NCBI GenBank assembly: GCA_903871875.1
Contig: CAIQIR010000010.1
Location: 30,015 to 94,014 of the forward strand
DNA: 64,000 nt
Direction of reading: 5' to 3'
DNA from: an uncultured Schlesneria sp.
Lineage (GTDB): Bacteria > Planctomycetota > Planctomycetia > Planctomycetales > Planctomycetaceae
The position numbers were made by a program, and so were the translations under genes. Shown piece by piece: positions 54,936 through 63,892 of this stretch; position 1 is the first letter of the stretch, and the number at the start of each line of letters is the position of its first letter. The notes under the pieces were generated by a model. The model did no database searches. It worked only from the letters and a program-made list of their open reading frames with translations, and had not been told where the DNA came from.

Positions 54936-56009
54936 CTACTGCGCGTCGATGAAAATGTCCATAAGTTGTCCCACCAAAATCTTCCTCGCCTTGACGAGGG
55001 GATCGTCAGGATTGATCGCATAAATGATCTGAACAACCCGAGTATCAACTCGTTCGATGTTCAGGCCGGTCAGTGACACTTTTGGGACGACGTACGGTTC
55101 CAAGCGGACGAACGTCATCGGAACTTCTTCCCCACTCAAGCTCCCACGAAGCTTCGCACGAGCGGGGGCATTGAGCTTCAATCGAGGAAGATCCTCTTCA
55201 TCGATATTTACTCGGACGTGAATCGGATTCATGTTGCCCATCAGCACCGGCGTCTGGGCCGCGTTGACTGACAAGTATTCACCCAGACGAATATTGATTT
55301 GCAAGATCGTCCCGTCGACCGGAGCGTGAATCTGCATTAACTCCAGCTGAGTCCGCTGCTGTTCGATTTGTGCCTGCGCTTGTTTGACAGCCGCTTCGGC
55401 AATGATCTTATCGGGTTCCCAAGCGCCGGCTTTCAATAGGAGTAAATTGGCCTGGGCTTGCGCCAGTTGTCCCTGGCCACCTAAAAGAGCCTGTCTGGCG
55501 TCATAGTATTCTTGTTCTGTGATCGACTTCGATTTGATCAGTTTCTCGTCTCGTACCACCAAGTCTTCTTGTTGGCTGACAGTCGCCTCGGCAATCTTTG
55601 TGAGAGCTTCGGCCGGAGGAACCTCTTCTGGACGAGGTTGAAGCTGCAGCTTTCGCAGTTGCGATTCGGCCGCGTGTAATGCCGCTTGACGGACTTGCAG
55701 TTCCGCCTCGGCCTGGCGGCGATCCAGCTCAAACAGAAGTTGGCCCGCTTTCACTTCCTCGCTGATATGAATCGGTATCTTCGTGACGATGCCGGCCAAT
55801 TGTGTGCCAACCGTGATCACGGCCGAACCGCTTGCTTCCGTAGCGGGTTCAACCATGCCTTCGCCGGCGACGGTATTACCAAACGGAGAAACGGACGGAG
55901 AAACTGTCGGTGGTGGGTTTGTGTCGGGACGCTGGGTTTCGTAAGCCCGTACGATCGCTAGTACCAATAACAGGGTTGCGACGACTGGAATAACAATTTT
56001 CGGAATCAT
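54936..56009 (-). CDS. HlyD/DevB-like membrane-fusion protein
   Basis: A 357-residue periplasmic adaptor. A signal-anchor helix (IPKIVIPVVATLLLVLAIV) comes first. A biotinyl-lipoyl half-motif (VITVGTQLAGIVTKIPIHISEEVKAGQLLFELD), a helical hairpin at about 100-210 and the second half-motif (IHAPVDGTILQINIRLGEY) follow. The ATG at 56009 has AAGG eight bases upstream; a GTG at 56018 overlaps the ATPase stop. It links the inner-membrane exporter to an outer-membrane channel, which is not encoded here. Confidence 0.92.
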   Translation of the reverse strand: MIPKIVIPVVATLLLVLAIVRAYETQRPDTNPPPTVSPSVSPFGNTVAGEGMVEPATEASGSAVITVGTQLAGIVTKIPIHISEEVKAGQLLFELDRRQAEAELQVRQAALHAAESQLRKLQLQPRPEEVPPAEALTKIAEATVSQQEDLVVRDEKLIKSKSITEQEYYDARQALLGGQGQLAQAQANLLLLKAGAWEPDKIIAEAAVKQAQAQIEQQRTQLELMQIHAPVDGTILQINIRLGEYLSVNAAQTPVLMGNMNPIHVRVNIDEEDLPRLKLNAPARAKLRGSLSGEEVPMTFVRLEPYVVPKVSLTGLNIERVDTRVVQIIYAINPDDPLVKARKILVGQLMDIFIDAQ

Positions 56010-56014
56010 CTTTC

Positions 56015-56755
56015 TCACCTTTGCTCTGTCCCGTGATTGGCGTCCGCCGGGGTTTGACGCTGCTCACCCGAGACGCGGCCGTCGTCCATGGAGACAATTC
56101 GATCGGCGAATCCGAAGACGCGCTGATCGTGCGTAACCACCATTGTGACTCGATTCGATTCCAAGGCGAGACCGCGAATCAGTTCCATCACGACTTGCCC
56201 CGATTTCGCATCAATGGCGGATGTCGGTTCGTCACAGACTAGCAGTTGTGGATCGTGGACAATGCCACGTGCGATCGCCACTCGTTGTTGCTGTCCGCCA
56301 GAGAGTTCGGCTGGCAGAAAATGCATGCGGTCAGCCAATCCGACGGATTTGAGCACTACAGCAGCCCGCTCCAAGGCCTTTGCTTTCGTCCAGCCATTGA
56401 TGACCAGGGGCACGGCAACGTTTTCGGCCGCCGTGAGCGCCGGCAAGAGGTTGAACTGCTGAAAAACAAAACCGACATTACGAGCGCGAAACGTTGTTTT
56501 TTCTCGCTTGGACATGTGGACCAGATCCTGTCCCAATACCGAGATTTCACCACTTGTTGCATCCAGCGTGCCGGCGATCAGCGAAATCAGAGTGGTTTTT
56601 CCACAACCACTCGGCCCCACAATCAATGTTAGTTCACCGGGGGAAATTTGCAGATTCAGTCCCTGCAATGCCAACACACGCGCGGCCCCGCGGTTAAATT
56701 CTTTCGTCACGCTTTGGCAGCTGACGCCGCTCGTTTTGACAACGTCTGTTGGCAT
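56015..56755 (-). CDS. ABC exporter ATPase (DevA/MacB/LolD type)
   Basis: A 246-residue ATPase. It has Walker A VGPSGCGKTTL, GFVFQQFNLLPALTAAENVAVPL (Q-loop), the signature LSGGQQQRVAIAR, Walker B LLVCDEPTSAID and the H-loop VVTHDQRVFGFADR. This is the short LolD-type form that works with FtsX-type permeases. GGGGGG eight bases before the ATG sets the start. It starts five bases after the permease stop. Confidence 0.95.
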   Translation of the reverse strand: MPTDVVKTSGVSCQSVTKEFNRGAARVLALQGLNLQISPGELTLIVGPSGCGKTTLISLIAGTLDATSGEISVLGQDLVHMSKREKTTFRARNVGFVFQQFNLLPALTAAENVAVPLVINGWTKAKALERAAVVLKSVGLADRMHFLPAELSGGQQQRVAIARGIVHDPQLLVCDEPTSAIDAKSGQVVMELIRGLALESNRVTMVVTHDQRVFGFADRIVSMDDGRVSGEQRQTPADANHGTEQR

Positions 56756-56759
56756 CTGA

Positions 56760-57902
56760 TTAACCCCCCTGGAAGACAATGGCGGGTTCTAGAATCAGAA
56801 CGCGACGGATGCAGAAAACACTGGAAAGTAGTGAAATTAGCAAAATAGCCAAGGCAGTAATTGCCAGAACTTGCCACGGAAGAAAGAACGACAAGAGGAT
56901 GAACGACTTTCGTGCGATGATGCCGTAGACCGTCGCAAGACCAACCCCAATCCCATAGCCGATGCCGCCCACCACCAGGGACTGCAGCAGGATCATTCCA
57001 ACCAATCGTCGATCGCTCAGTCCCATCGCCTTCAGCGTGCCGAACTGTTTGATGTTTTCGACGGTAAACAAATAAAACGTCTGACCAGCGACAGCGCACC
57101 CAATCACAAATCCCAAAATGACTGTGGTGCCGAAGTTGATGGGGACGCCAGTATGTGCCAGATAATACATCATCGTCACCCAGACAAAGTCGGGTTTCGA
57201 CAGGGCTTTGAGACCCGTTTGCTGGGAGATCCGGCGAGCGACATCGGCCGGTTCAAGACCGAGTGCCGATTTGGCCAGCACGAACGGGATCATGCGTGTC
57301 GCGGGTGGAACATAGAGGATGGCATGACTGAATCGGGTAAACGCAATCGGATTTGTTGAGAATGTTTGAGAGGCGCGGAAGACGCCGACGACCACGACGC
57401 GGTGGCTATTCATCTCTAACACTTTGCCGGCTTGCAGTGGCTCACCCGGCCACATGTAGTGAAAGCCCGCCTCATCCACCAAGATGGAATCAGGAATCTG
57501 CAAGTCGCCAACTTTCCCGACGACCATATGAATCGGCGCACCAGCCAAACTGGCGTCGTCGACTCCGAAAAGGATCATCGACTGAAAATTCCCACTCGCC
57601 AATTGTGCCTCGCCCATTCCGCGATACAGGTTGACTGCCCACGAAACACCAGGCACACCTCGCACCCGGAAGACCGCATCGTCTGAAATTGCTTTCAGGT
57701 CATCCAAGTAGCGAACATTGGAATTCATCACCCAGATGTCAGCCCCATGAATATCTTGAATCAATCCAGTGGTGCGCATCATCACGCCGCAGAACGTGGC
57801 GCTCTGTTCGGCGATCAACAGGCAAGCAAACGTGACTCCGCAAATCAAGGCGTAGTACTTTCCTTGATCTCCCGTCAGCATTTTCAACGCGATCCAGTTC
57901 AC
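56760..57902 (-). CDS. FtsX/DevC-type ABC exporter permease
   Basis: A 380-residue permease. An N-terminal helix (YYALICGVTFACLLIAEQ) is followed by a periplasmic domain of about 200 residues and three C-terminal helices (GTTVILGFVIGCAVAGQTFYL, LQSLVVGGIGYGIGVGLATVYG, LAITALAILLISLLSSV), with KQFGTLKAMGLSDRRLVGMI between the first two. This is the DevC layout of a DevBCA or MacB-like system. The GTG at 57902 has AAGGGA upstream; a longer frame into the USP gene is not supported. It lies 32 bases after the USP stop. Confidence 0.9.
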   Translation of the reverse strand: MNWIALKMLTGDQGKYYALICGVTFACLLIAEQSATFCGVMMRTTGLIQDIHGADIWVMNSNVRYLDDLKAISDDAVFRVRGVPGVSWAVNLYRGMGEAQLASGNFQSMILFGVDDASLAGAPIHMVVGKVGDLQIPDSILVDEAGFHYMWPGEPLQAGKVLEMNSHRVVVVGVFRASQTFSTNPIAFTRFSHAILYVPPATRMIPFVLAKSALGLEPADVARRISQQTGLKALSKPDFVWVTMMYYLAHTGVPINFGTTVILGFVIGCAVAGQTFYLFTVENIKQFGTLKAMGLSDRRLVGMILLQSLVVGGIGYGIGVGLATVYGIIARKSFILLSFFLPWQVLAITALAILLISLLSSVFCIRRVLILEPAIVFQGG

Positions 57903-57934
57903 GCCGCCGTCCCTTTTTGCGAAAACGTGACACT

Positions 57935-58435
57935 CTAGACGGTCATTTGCGCGGACTGGGCCGCTGCGGTGTCGATGAGGAACTGATGTCCCTGTGGATG
58001 AACTGTCAGTACCGGACAATTGGCCATTCGCACGAGCTTTTCTGCGACCGAGCCGATCACAAAATGCGACAACCCGGATCGCCCATGTGTACCCACGACG
58101 ATCAAGTCAATTTGTTGTTCCGTCGCGTATTTCAGAATTTCGTCGACGGCAAAACCGGCAACCGCCGTATGTTTCACGTGATGACGGGCTGCCCATTCCG
58201 CATCAACTTCGCGACCCAGATGCTCGTCAGCTGCTTCGATCTGCTCCTGCATGACATTTTCCGGCATGATCCAGCTCGATGAGGCGTCGGCATATGGCAT
58301 GACAATGGGGGCAACATGCAGGAGGTGCAGTTCGGCCCCCAGCCGGTCAGCGAGTGCCATCGCATACTGTTGCGCCTCTTTCGCGGGCTGGCTGAAATCT
58401 GTCGGGAGCAGAATGCGACGAATTGAGATATTCAT
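57935..58435 (-). CDS. Universal stress protein, ATP-binding type (pair 3, second gene)
   Basis: A 166-residue UspA-fold protein starting MNISIRRILLPTDFSQPAKEA. The ATP loop GTHGRSGLSHFVIGSVAEKL is intact and the tail is CPVLTVHPQGHQFLIDTAA. AGGA eight bases before the ATG sets the start. It is the second gene of the operon behind the sigma-54 promoter at 59.09 kb and precedes the exporter genes. Confidence 0.95.
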   Translation of the reverse strand: MNISIRRILLPTDFSQPAKEAQQYAMALADRLGAELHLLHVAPIVMPYADASSSWIMPENVMQEQIEAADEHLGREVDAEWAARHHVKHTAVAGFAVDEILKYATEQQIDLIVVGTHGRSGLSHFVIGSVAEKLVRMANCPVLTVHPQGHQFLIDTAAAQSAQMTV

Positions 58436-58477
58436 GGGCGGAGTTCCTGTAAGGATTTCTGAAAACAGTGAATGCAC

Positions 58478-58996
58478 TCATTCGTGCATGGTGACGGTAT
58501 GCCTGGACTGAAGATCGACCTTGGCGTTCGCGATGAAAGCAGATGGAGTTTCGGAAGGTGAGTGTGGTTGTCGCAGACAGATCACAGGACAAGGACTTTG
58601 CCTGAGCAATCCTTCGGCAACGCTCCCGTGAAGTTCAAGTTGGAAAGAACATCGCGGTTGCGGTGCGATCACGATCAGAGCGGCATGCTCCTCGTAAGCG
58701 ACCTTCAGAATTGCTCCCACCGCGTTACCGGACACGATTCGAAACGTCACCGGAAGATCGCCCGCGTTGTCGCGCATCCGACGAAAGGATGCGCGACAGT
58801 TGCGAACAATTGGTGCGTCTTCGTTGATGAAGGCAGGGTCTATACCACCACCGGGACCGTTCTCTCGCGGCAAGACATGAACGACGATGAGCGATGCCGA
58901 TTGACTGCGGGCCACGCAGCAGGCCAGTTGAAATGCCCGATCGGAATCCTCTGAGAAATCCGTGGGATGTAGGATCACTTTGGAAGAGGTTGCCAT
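58478..58996 (-). CDS. Universal stress protein without the ATP-binding glycines (pair 3, first gene)
   Basis: A 172-residue UspA-fold protein starting MATSSKVILHPTDFSEDSDRAFQLACCVARS. In place of the ATP loop it has IAPQPRCSFQLELHGSVAEG, then CPVICLRQP. It is clearly paralogous to the proteins at 40.4 and 46.3 kb. The ATG at 58996 has GAGA upstream; an ATG at 59020 lacks a ribosome site. It is the first gene of a long minus-strand operon reaching 53.4 kb. Confidence 0.93.
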   Translation of the reverse strand: MATSSKVILHPTDFSEDSDRAFQLACCVARSQSASLIVVHVLPRENGPGGGIDPAFINEDAPIVRNCRASFRRMRDNAGDLPVTFRIVSGNAVGAILKVAYEEHAALIVIAPQPRCSFQLELHGSVAEGLLRQSPCPVICLRQPHSPSETPSAFIANAKVDLQSRHTVTMHE

Positions 58997-59085
58997 GATG
59001 TTCTCGCGTGGATGAGACATGCAAATCAGGTGATACGGTCAAAACCAAAGACTGACCAGCTTATCTGTACTGATTCGCTCATTAC

Positions 59086-59101
59086 GCACGGCGTGTGCCA
59101 A
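59086..59101 (-). promoter_or_regulatory. Sigma-54 promoter of USP operon 3 / exporter / site-2 protease
   Basis: Minus strand TTGGCACACGCCGTGC, GG-N10-GC spacing. It differs from the aldolase promoter (TTGGCACACGCCATGC) at one base. Leader about 75 bases to 58996. Confidence 0.82.
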
Positions 59102-59185
59102 GTTCCGCCGATTCTTGAGGCGACTCGTTTGATCCCTGATTGCACGATTTTTGGCTTCTTTACCGACTGGAGGCCCGTCCTTCGA

Positions 59186-59221
59186 TGGCCGCGTTTTCGC
59201 CAGTTGGAAGATTGTTGACCA
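59186..59221 (-). promoter_or_regulatory. Tandem enhancer of USP operon 3
   Basis: TGGCCGCGTTTTCGCCA (59186-59202), two bases, then TGGAAGATTGTTGACCA (59205-59221). Both are exact TGG-N11-CCA. The second box is centred about 127 bp from the -12 element. This is the cleanest copy in the window together with that of the aldolase. Confidence 0.72.
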
Positions 59222-59497
59222 ACGGCATCCCGATTTCGCGGCTCAGATGATCAGATGAAGAGAACAAAGTAGCTAAAGCGCAGAAATCGCCTGGGGACGT
59301 TCAAACCGGGGCGAACTCGTGAAGGGGTCGATGTAGTGACGTCCTCGGCGAGAACGCGATTTGATGTCGATTGTTCCGACGGAATTAGGGGCGTGAACGT
59401 AATGACAGATGTTTGCCTGAAATGTTCAGGTTTCCGATGGTTTCGGCTACGGAGTGGCGGCAGACCATGCCACAAACGCGTTGTCAAAGTTCTGGAG

Positions 59498-62245
59498 TTA
59501 TCGGGGAAGTGTCGATCGGTCGTTCTCGGCGGCCACTGGTGTGGCGAGATCCGTAAGCAATTTCATCAACACTTTCGGATCCACCGGTTTAACCAGGTGA
59601 TGATCGAATCCGGCTTCGCGAGTCCGTTCGCGGTCTTCCTTCGCACCCCAGCCAGTTTGAGCGACGATGACGAAGTTCGCTCCGTCCGGTTGTTCTCGGA
59701 TGCGGCGACACACCTCGTATCCATTGATCTTTGGCAGGCCGATATCGAGCAGGATCACATGGGGTTGAAACTCTTGCGTCGCCACGAGCGCCTCGGCACC
59801 GTCGTACGCCGTCCGTGTGTGAGTGCCCATGGCCCTGAGCATCATCGACAAGCTGTCGGCGCCGTCTCGATTGTCATCGACAATCAGAACGCGTAGCGAT
59901 GATTTCAAGGGCACCATCTCGTCGCCTGTTGCTGGTGGCACGTTTGTGGCTTCGCGGATCATCGGCAGTCGCACGACAAATTCGGCTCCCTTGCCAGTCC
60001 CTTCGCTTTGTGCCTTGATGCTGCCGCCGTGCATTTCCACCAGGCGTTTGACGAGCGATAGACCAATGCCCAGGCCACCCTGTGATTTTCCGATGGAATG
60101 GTCAATTTGCGAGAATAAATCAAAAATCAGCGGTAATTGATCGGGTGCGATGCCGATGCCGTCATCTTTCACGGAGATCAACACCTCCTGATGATGTCGC
60201 TGGGCGTTCACCCAGATGTGGCTGCCGGGTTCACTGTATTTTGCGGAGTTGTTCAAGAGGTTCATAAAGATTTGCGACAGCCGCACGAAATCGCCGTTGA
60301 CGAAGATAGTCGGGGTCGGCAAAGAGACGGTCAGTTCGTGGCCCATTTCTTCGATCAGAGTACGACTTGTTTCCACCGCACTATGGATGACGGATGTGAG
60401 GTTGACTCTCTCCGTACGGAGTTCCAGTTTCCCCTGGCTGATGCGGCTGACGTCCATGAGATCATCGACAAGTCTCACGAGTTGGGCCAACTGGCGTTCC
60501 ATCATCTTACGAGCATGTTCGATCGTCTCTCCGTCGCCTCCGGCGAGTCGCACCAGCTCCAGGCCACAGCGGATCGGGGCCAGGGGATTGCGGAGTTCAT
60601 GCGCTAACGTCGCCAGGAATTCATCCTTTCGGTGATCTGCGGCCGACAGATCCGACGCCAGTTGCCGCAAATCATTTTCCAGACGTTTTCGTTCTGTGAT
60701 ATCGGCCACGGTCCCGTCAAAACTGGCCAGACGTTGTGTTGGACCGTTCTTTTCGTAATTCGCCCGACCTTTGGCAAAGACCCAACGGCATGATCCGTCC
60801 GGAAGGTTTACTCGATAGTCGACGGCATAGGGCACGGGATCAACGGGCCGAGTCGCCGCCTCCAACGCTGCTTTGACTCGAACTCGATCTTCAGGATGGA
60901 TCAGCGCGAACGCCTGCTCATAGTCAAGCTGATCATCTTTCACCCCGAAGATTGATCGGAATCGTTCGTCGGTCGTGAGAGAATTGGTTACAGGGTCGAG
61001 ATGCCAGGCACCGAGTTCCGCCGAGTCCAGCGCTTGTCTGCGGCGTTCCTCGCTGGCCCGCAGCTGATCCTCGGCCCGTTTTTGCTGAGTGATGTCAACA
61101 ACGACTCCCGGAAGCCGAACGGCGGTTCCCTGGGCATTTTTTTCCACCCGACCGCGTGCAATGACCCAGCGCACTGCTTGATCGGCACCGATGATTCGAT
61201 ATTCGGATTCAAAAGAACTGCCACTTTCCACGGCCCGTTGAATGGACTGGACAACTCGCTCCTGGTCGTCTCGATGGATGGATTTGGTAAACGTTTCGAG
61301 TGGTCCAGCCGGAACCTGATCCAATTTCATCCCAAGCATGTGTGCCAGATTCGGGTCGGGGCGAATCTGGTTGTTGACGATATCAAACTCCCAGGTCCCG
61401 ATTTCCGCCGCCACGAGAGTGGACTCCAAGCGTGAACGCGCCTCTTGAATTTTCTGTTCAGCCAGTTTCCGTTCAGTGATGTCTCGAAATACCAACACGC
61501 TGCCGATGACCTTCCCGTCCTTAGTACGAATGGGGGCCGCACTATCGTCGATCGGCCGCTCGCGTCCGCACTTGGCGATCAGAATCGTATGGTTCGCCAG
61601 CCCGACGTTGATGCCTTCGGTCAGCGCCCGTATTACGGGATTTGCGACTGGCACACGGGTCTGTTCGTTCACGATGTGGAAAACTTCCGACAACATTCGT
61701 CCCGCAGCCTGCGCCGTTGTCCAGCCGATCAGTTCTTCTGCTACCTGATTCATAAACGTGACGCGCCCCTCGCTATCGGTACGGATCACTCCATCTCCGA
61801 TGCTGGCGAGAGTCGTCATGAATTCATCCGCTCGGACTTGCTCCGCGACTTGGGACCTGCGGCGTTCGCTGACTTCTTCCTCCAGACGCCGTTGGCGATC
61901 TTCGATTCGTTTCCATGCTCGTTGGAGCGCTTCGCAGATCGCGCTGAGTGTCACGCCAATGAACGCAAACGAAAGCAGCCGCAAGAATTCGACCGGTTTG
62001 GTCGCTGCTCGGATGAAATAGGGCGGAGAAAACAGGACGGTGGCCGTAAAAATTCCGAGCGCTGTGGCCGCGATCCCGGATTTCCAGCCTCCAAAAATGC
62101 CTGCCGCGAGAATTGTCCCGAGGAAAATCAGCGAACAGAGAATTCCGCCAATCCAGTCTGGAAGTGCTCGCTGGGTGAGAACGAGCAGTCCGCACCCAGC
62201 GAGGCAAATCATCGCCGGAGTCACGTTACGTCGAATTCGCCGCAT
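59498..62245 (-). CDS. Hybrid sensor histidine kinase with DUF4118-like membrane domain, three PAS domains and receiver
   Basis: A 915-residue sensor. Four closely spaced membrane helices at about 10-110 resemble the KdpD-type DUF4118 domain. A coiled linker and three PAS domains follow (about 145-260, 275-395 and 400-525), with PAC-type ERKLAEQ and QKRAEDQL joints. The HisKA box is DEFLATLAHELRNPLAPI (His549). The ATPase domain has VSVKDDGIGIAPDQL-like and GGLGIGLSLVKRLVEMHGG motifs. The C-terminal receiver has VLIVDDNRDGADSL and LLDIGLPKINGYEV (Asp834). GGAG eight bases before the ATG at 62245 sets the start. No output regulator is adjacent. Confidence 0.95.
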   Translation of the reverse strand: MRRIRRNVTPAMICLAGCGLLVLTQRALPDWIGGILCSLIFLGTILAAGIFGGWKSGIAATALGIFTATVLFSPPYFIRAATKPVEFLRLLSFAFIGVTLSAICEALQRAWKRIEDRQRRLEEEVSERRRSQVAEQVRADEFMTTLASIGDGVIRTDSEGRVTFMNQVAEELIGWTTAQAAGRMLSEVFHIVNEQTRVPVANPVIRALTEGINVGLANHTILIAKCGRERPIDDSAAPIRTKDGKVIGSVLVFRDITERKLAEQKIQEARSRLESTLVAAEIGTWEFDIVNNQIRPDPNLAHMLGMKLDQVPAGPLETFTKSIHRDDQERVVQSIQRAVESGSSFESEYRIIGADQAVRWVIARGRVEKNAQGTAVRLPGVVVDITQQKRAEDQLRASEERRRQALDSAELGAWHLDPVTNSLTTDERFRSIFGVKDDQLDYEQAFALIHPEDRVRVKAALEAATRPVDPVPYAVDYRVNLPDGSCRWVFAKGRANYEKNGPTQRLASFDGTVADITERKRLENDLRQLASDLSAADHRKDEFLATLAHELRNPLAPIRCGLELVRLAGGDGETIEHARKMMERQLAQLVRLVDDLMDVSRISQGKLELRTERVNLTSVIHSAVETSRTLIEEMGHELTVSLPTPTIFVNGDFVRLSQIFMNLLNNSAKYSEPGSHIWVNAQRHHQEVLISVKDDGIGIAPDQLPLIFDLFSQIDHSIGKSQGGLGIGLSLVKRLVEMHGGSIKAQSEGTGKGAEFVVRLPMIREATNVPPATGDEMVPLKSSLRVLIVDDNRDGADSLSMMLRAMGTHTRTAYDGAEALVATQEFQPHVILLDIGLPKINGYEVCRRIREQPDGANFVIVAQTGWGAKEDRERTREAGFDHHLVKPVDPKVLMKLLTDLATPVAAENDRSTLPR

Positions 62246-63019
62246 CGATATTGCTCCGCCACGGTGACTCTCGAATCGTCGGGGTGTTGACGGAAATGTC
62301 CGAATCTCATGGTACGAAACAACCGGCCGACCTGCCAACTTCCAAATGAACTGGAACAGCATTTGGTAACTGTCGTCAACCAGTCGCCCGTTTCGATCCT
62401 GGCGATGGAGCGGTCATTGTGTTCGCAGGCAAGGAAATTCTTCTCGTACGGGCGACCAAGAGTCCTTCGAATTCGGTTCGATTTGTCGGTTGGGAGCGGC
62501 CGCTGGTTCGCCGGTCGTTTCGAAGCTTCCCGATTGTTGAAATGTAAGCTAAGCATTTTGCTTAGGGCGCGTTGCCGTAACGATTGTGACGACGCTCTTG
62601 TTTCCCGTAAAAGCCTCCAATGTTCTTCGCGGTACTTTTCGTCCTCGACACCGTTTCGGTTGGGTTCAACTCACCGTCAGGCGGCGGAATTGAGTTTGCC
62701 AACTCCGAGTCACTGATGGCATTCTCGTTGCCGTAGGATTGAACCGTCCCTCACGGTTAATCCGATTAAGCGTCTGTTATTCGATCGCTTTGCCCTTCCT
62801 GGCAAATCTCGAAGAACCGGAAATTGTTGCAAGTTGGCGCAATGTTGTGCGCGGTTTATGCAAAAAGAGGCCTTGTGGCGAGTTTCCGTTTGTTGCTCCG
62901 GCAATTACTGCCGAACAATGATGTGGTAGGCCACGTCACCAATAAGGGTTTCCCCCAACAAGAGAATTTGTCGCGGGGTGAACAACGGATCCGTGAGTGT
63001 CCGGATGTTTCGTGGAACA
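62246..63019. other. Intergenic stretch, no convincing gene
   Basis: About 770 bases between the divergent hybrid kinase and the fusion-protein gene. An open frame of 135 codons on the plus strand (62309-62716) has an implausible composition and runs over the kinase's upstream region. I saw no sigma-54 promoter or enhancer box here. Confidence 0.45.
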
Positions 63020-63892
63020 ATGAAGGTGATTGTTTTTCCGCTGCGGGAAGGAAATGAAGTGCCGATCGAGGATGCACTTGACGATGATCGACGACTGACG
63101 GAATGGTTCTCAGTGAGAATTGTTGCGGTGGGTTTGGCATGCCTGAGCTTGTCAGTGACCGCCATCATTGACGTTCGGGCGGCTGACAGGAATTTGAGTG
63201 GCGAAATTCAGGCCTTTGCCGAACCCTATCGGACGATTGATGTCGCAGCGGTCGAAGCCGGTTTGGTGACTATCGTCTTGGTCGAGGAAGGGGATTCGGT
63301 CGAGAAGCACGATCGATTGGCAGAGCTTCATCAAGATGTACAGAAGGCGGCACTCGATGTTTCGCGAGCACAACGTGATTCCACTGGCGTCTTGACCGGC
63401 GCCGAAGCAGAACTGCGTTTGCGGGAAAGTATCTGGAAAAAATTCAAAGAACTTCGACGAGCCGATCATGCGAGCGATGAGGAAGCGCGGCGATCGGAAT
63501 CGGAATACGAGATTGCACAATCTCGTGTGCTTCAAGCACGCGAGCAACTTTTGATTAAGAAGCTCGAATGTGAACGTTCGGAACTTCAGTTAGCGCAAAG
63601 AACGATTCGGTCTCCGATTGCTGGCATCGTGACTCAAGTTCATAAAGATGCGGGAGAGTTCCTTTCTCCTTCTGACCCTATTGTCGTGACGATCGTGCAG
63701 TTGGATCCTTTGATGGTTTCATTCTCTGTGCCGGTGGGAATTGTCAATGGGCTCTCTCAGGGACAGAAAGTTCCGCTACGGATTGATGGTTTAAAGCAGC
63801 CACGAAATGCTGAGGTGGAACTCGTCAGCTCATTGATCAACGCCGAAAGCCAGACTGTTCCCTGTGTGCCAATAATGAGTGAGACAGTTTAA
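63020..63892 (+). CDS. HlyD-family membrane-fusion protein, C-terminus apparently broken
   Basis: A 290-residue protein. An N-terminal helix (VRIVAVGLACLSLSVTAII) is followed by a lipoyl-like half-motif (IDVAAVEAGLVTIVLVEEGDSVEKHDRLAEL), a helical hairpin at about 95-190, the second half-motif (RSPIAGIVTQVHKDAGEFL) and a beta-barrel (DPLMVSFSVPVGIVNGLSQGQKVPL). The family normally continues past INAESQTV with further barrel strands, but here the frame runs into PCVPIMSETV and stops. The change coincides with GTGTG at 63864, a possible intron boundary. The start is uncertain; GTG 62978 and ATG 63005 are also in frame. Confidence 0.7.
   Translation: MKVIVFPLREGNEVPIEDALDDDRRLTEWFSVRIVAVGLACLSLSVTAIIDVRAADRNLSGEIQAFAEPYRTIDVAAVEAGLVTIVLVEEGDSVEKHDRLAELHQDVQKAALDVSRAQRDSTGVLTGAEAELRLRESIWKKFKELRRADHASDEEARRSESEYEIAQSRVLQAREQLLIKKLECERSELQLAQRTIRSPIAGIVTQVHKDAGEFLSPSDPIVVTIVQLDPLMVSFSVPVGIVNGLSQGQKVPLRIDGLKQPRNAEVELVSSLINAESQTVPCVPIMSETV

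Larger units (their letters stand above)
58997..59497. other. Regulatory region upstream of USP operon 3
   Basis: About 500 bases holding the sigma-54 promoter and enhancer, then about 275 bases up to the end of the hybrid kinase gene with nothing recognisable. Confidence 0.55.

Noticed and set aside
61445..62290. Open frame of 281 codons on the plus strand
   Set aside because: It is antisense to the PAS and membrane domains of the hybrid kinase and has no ribosome site.
62309..62716. Open frame of 135 codons on the plus strand in a gap
   Set aside because: It begins over the kinase's upstream region, has no ribosome site and no recognisable fold; composition looks random.
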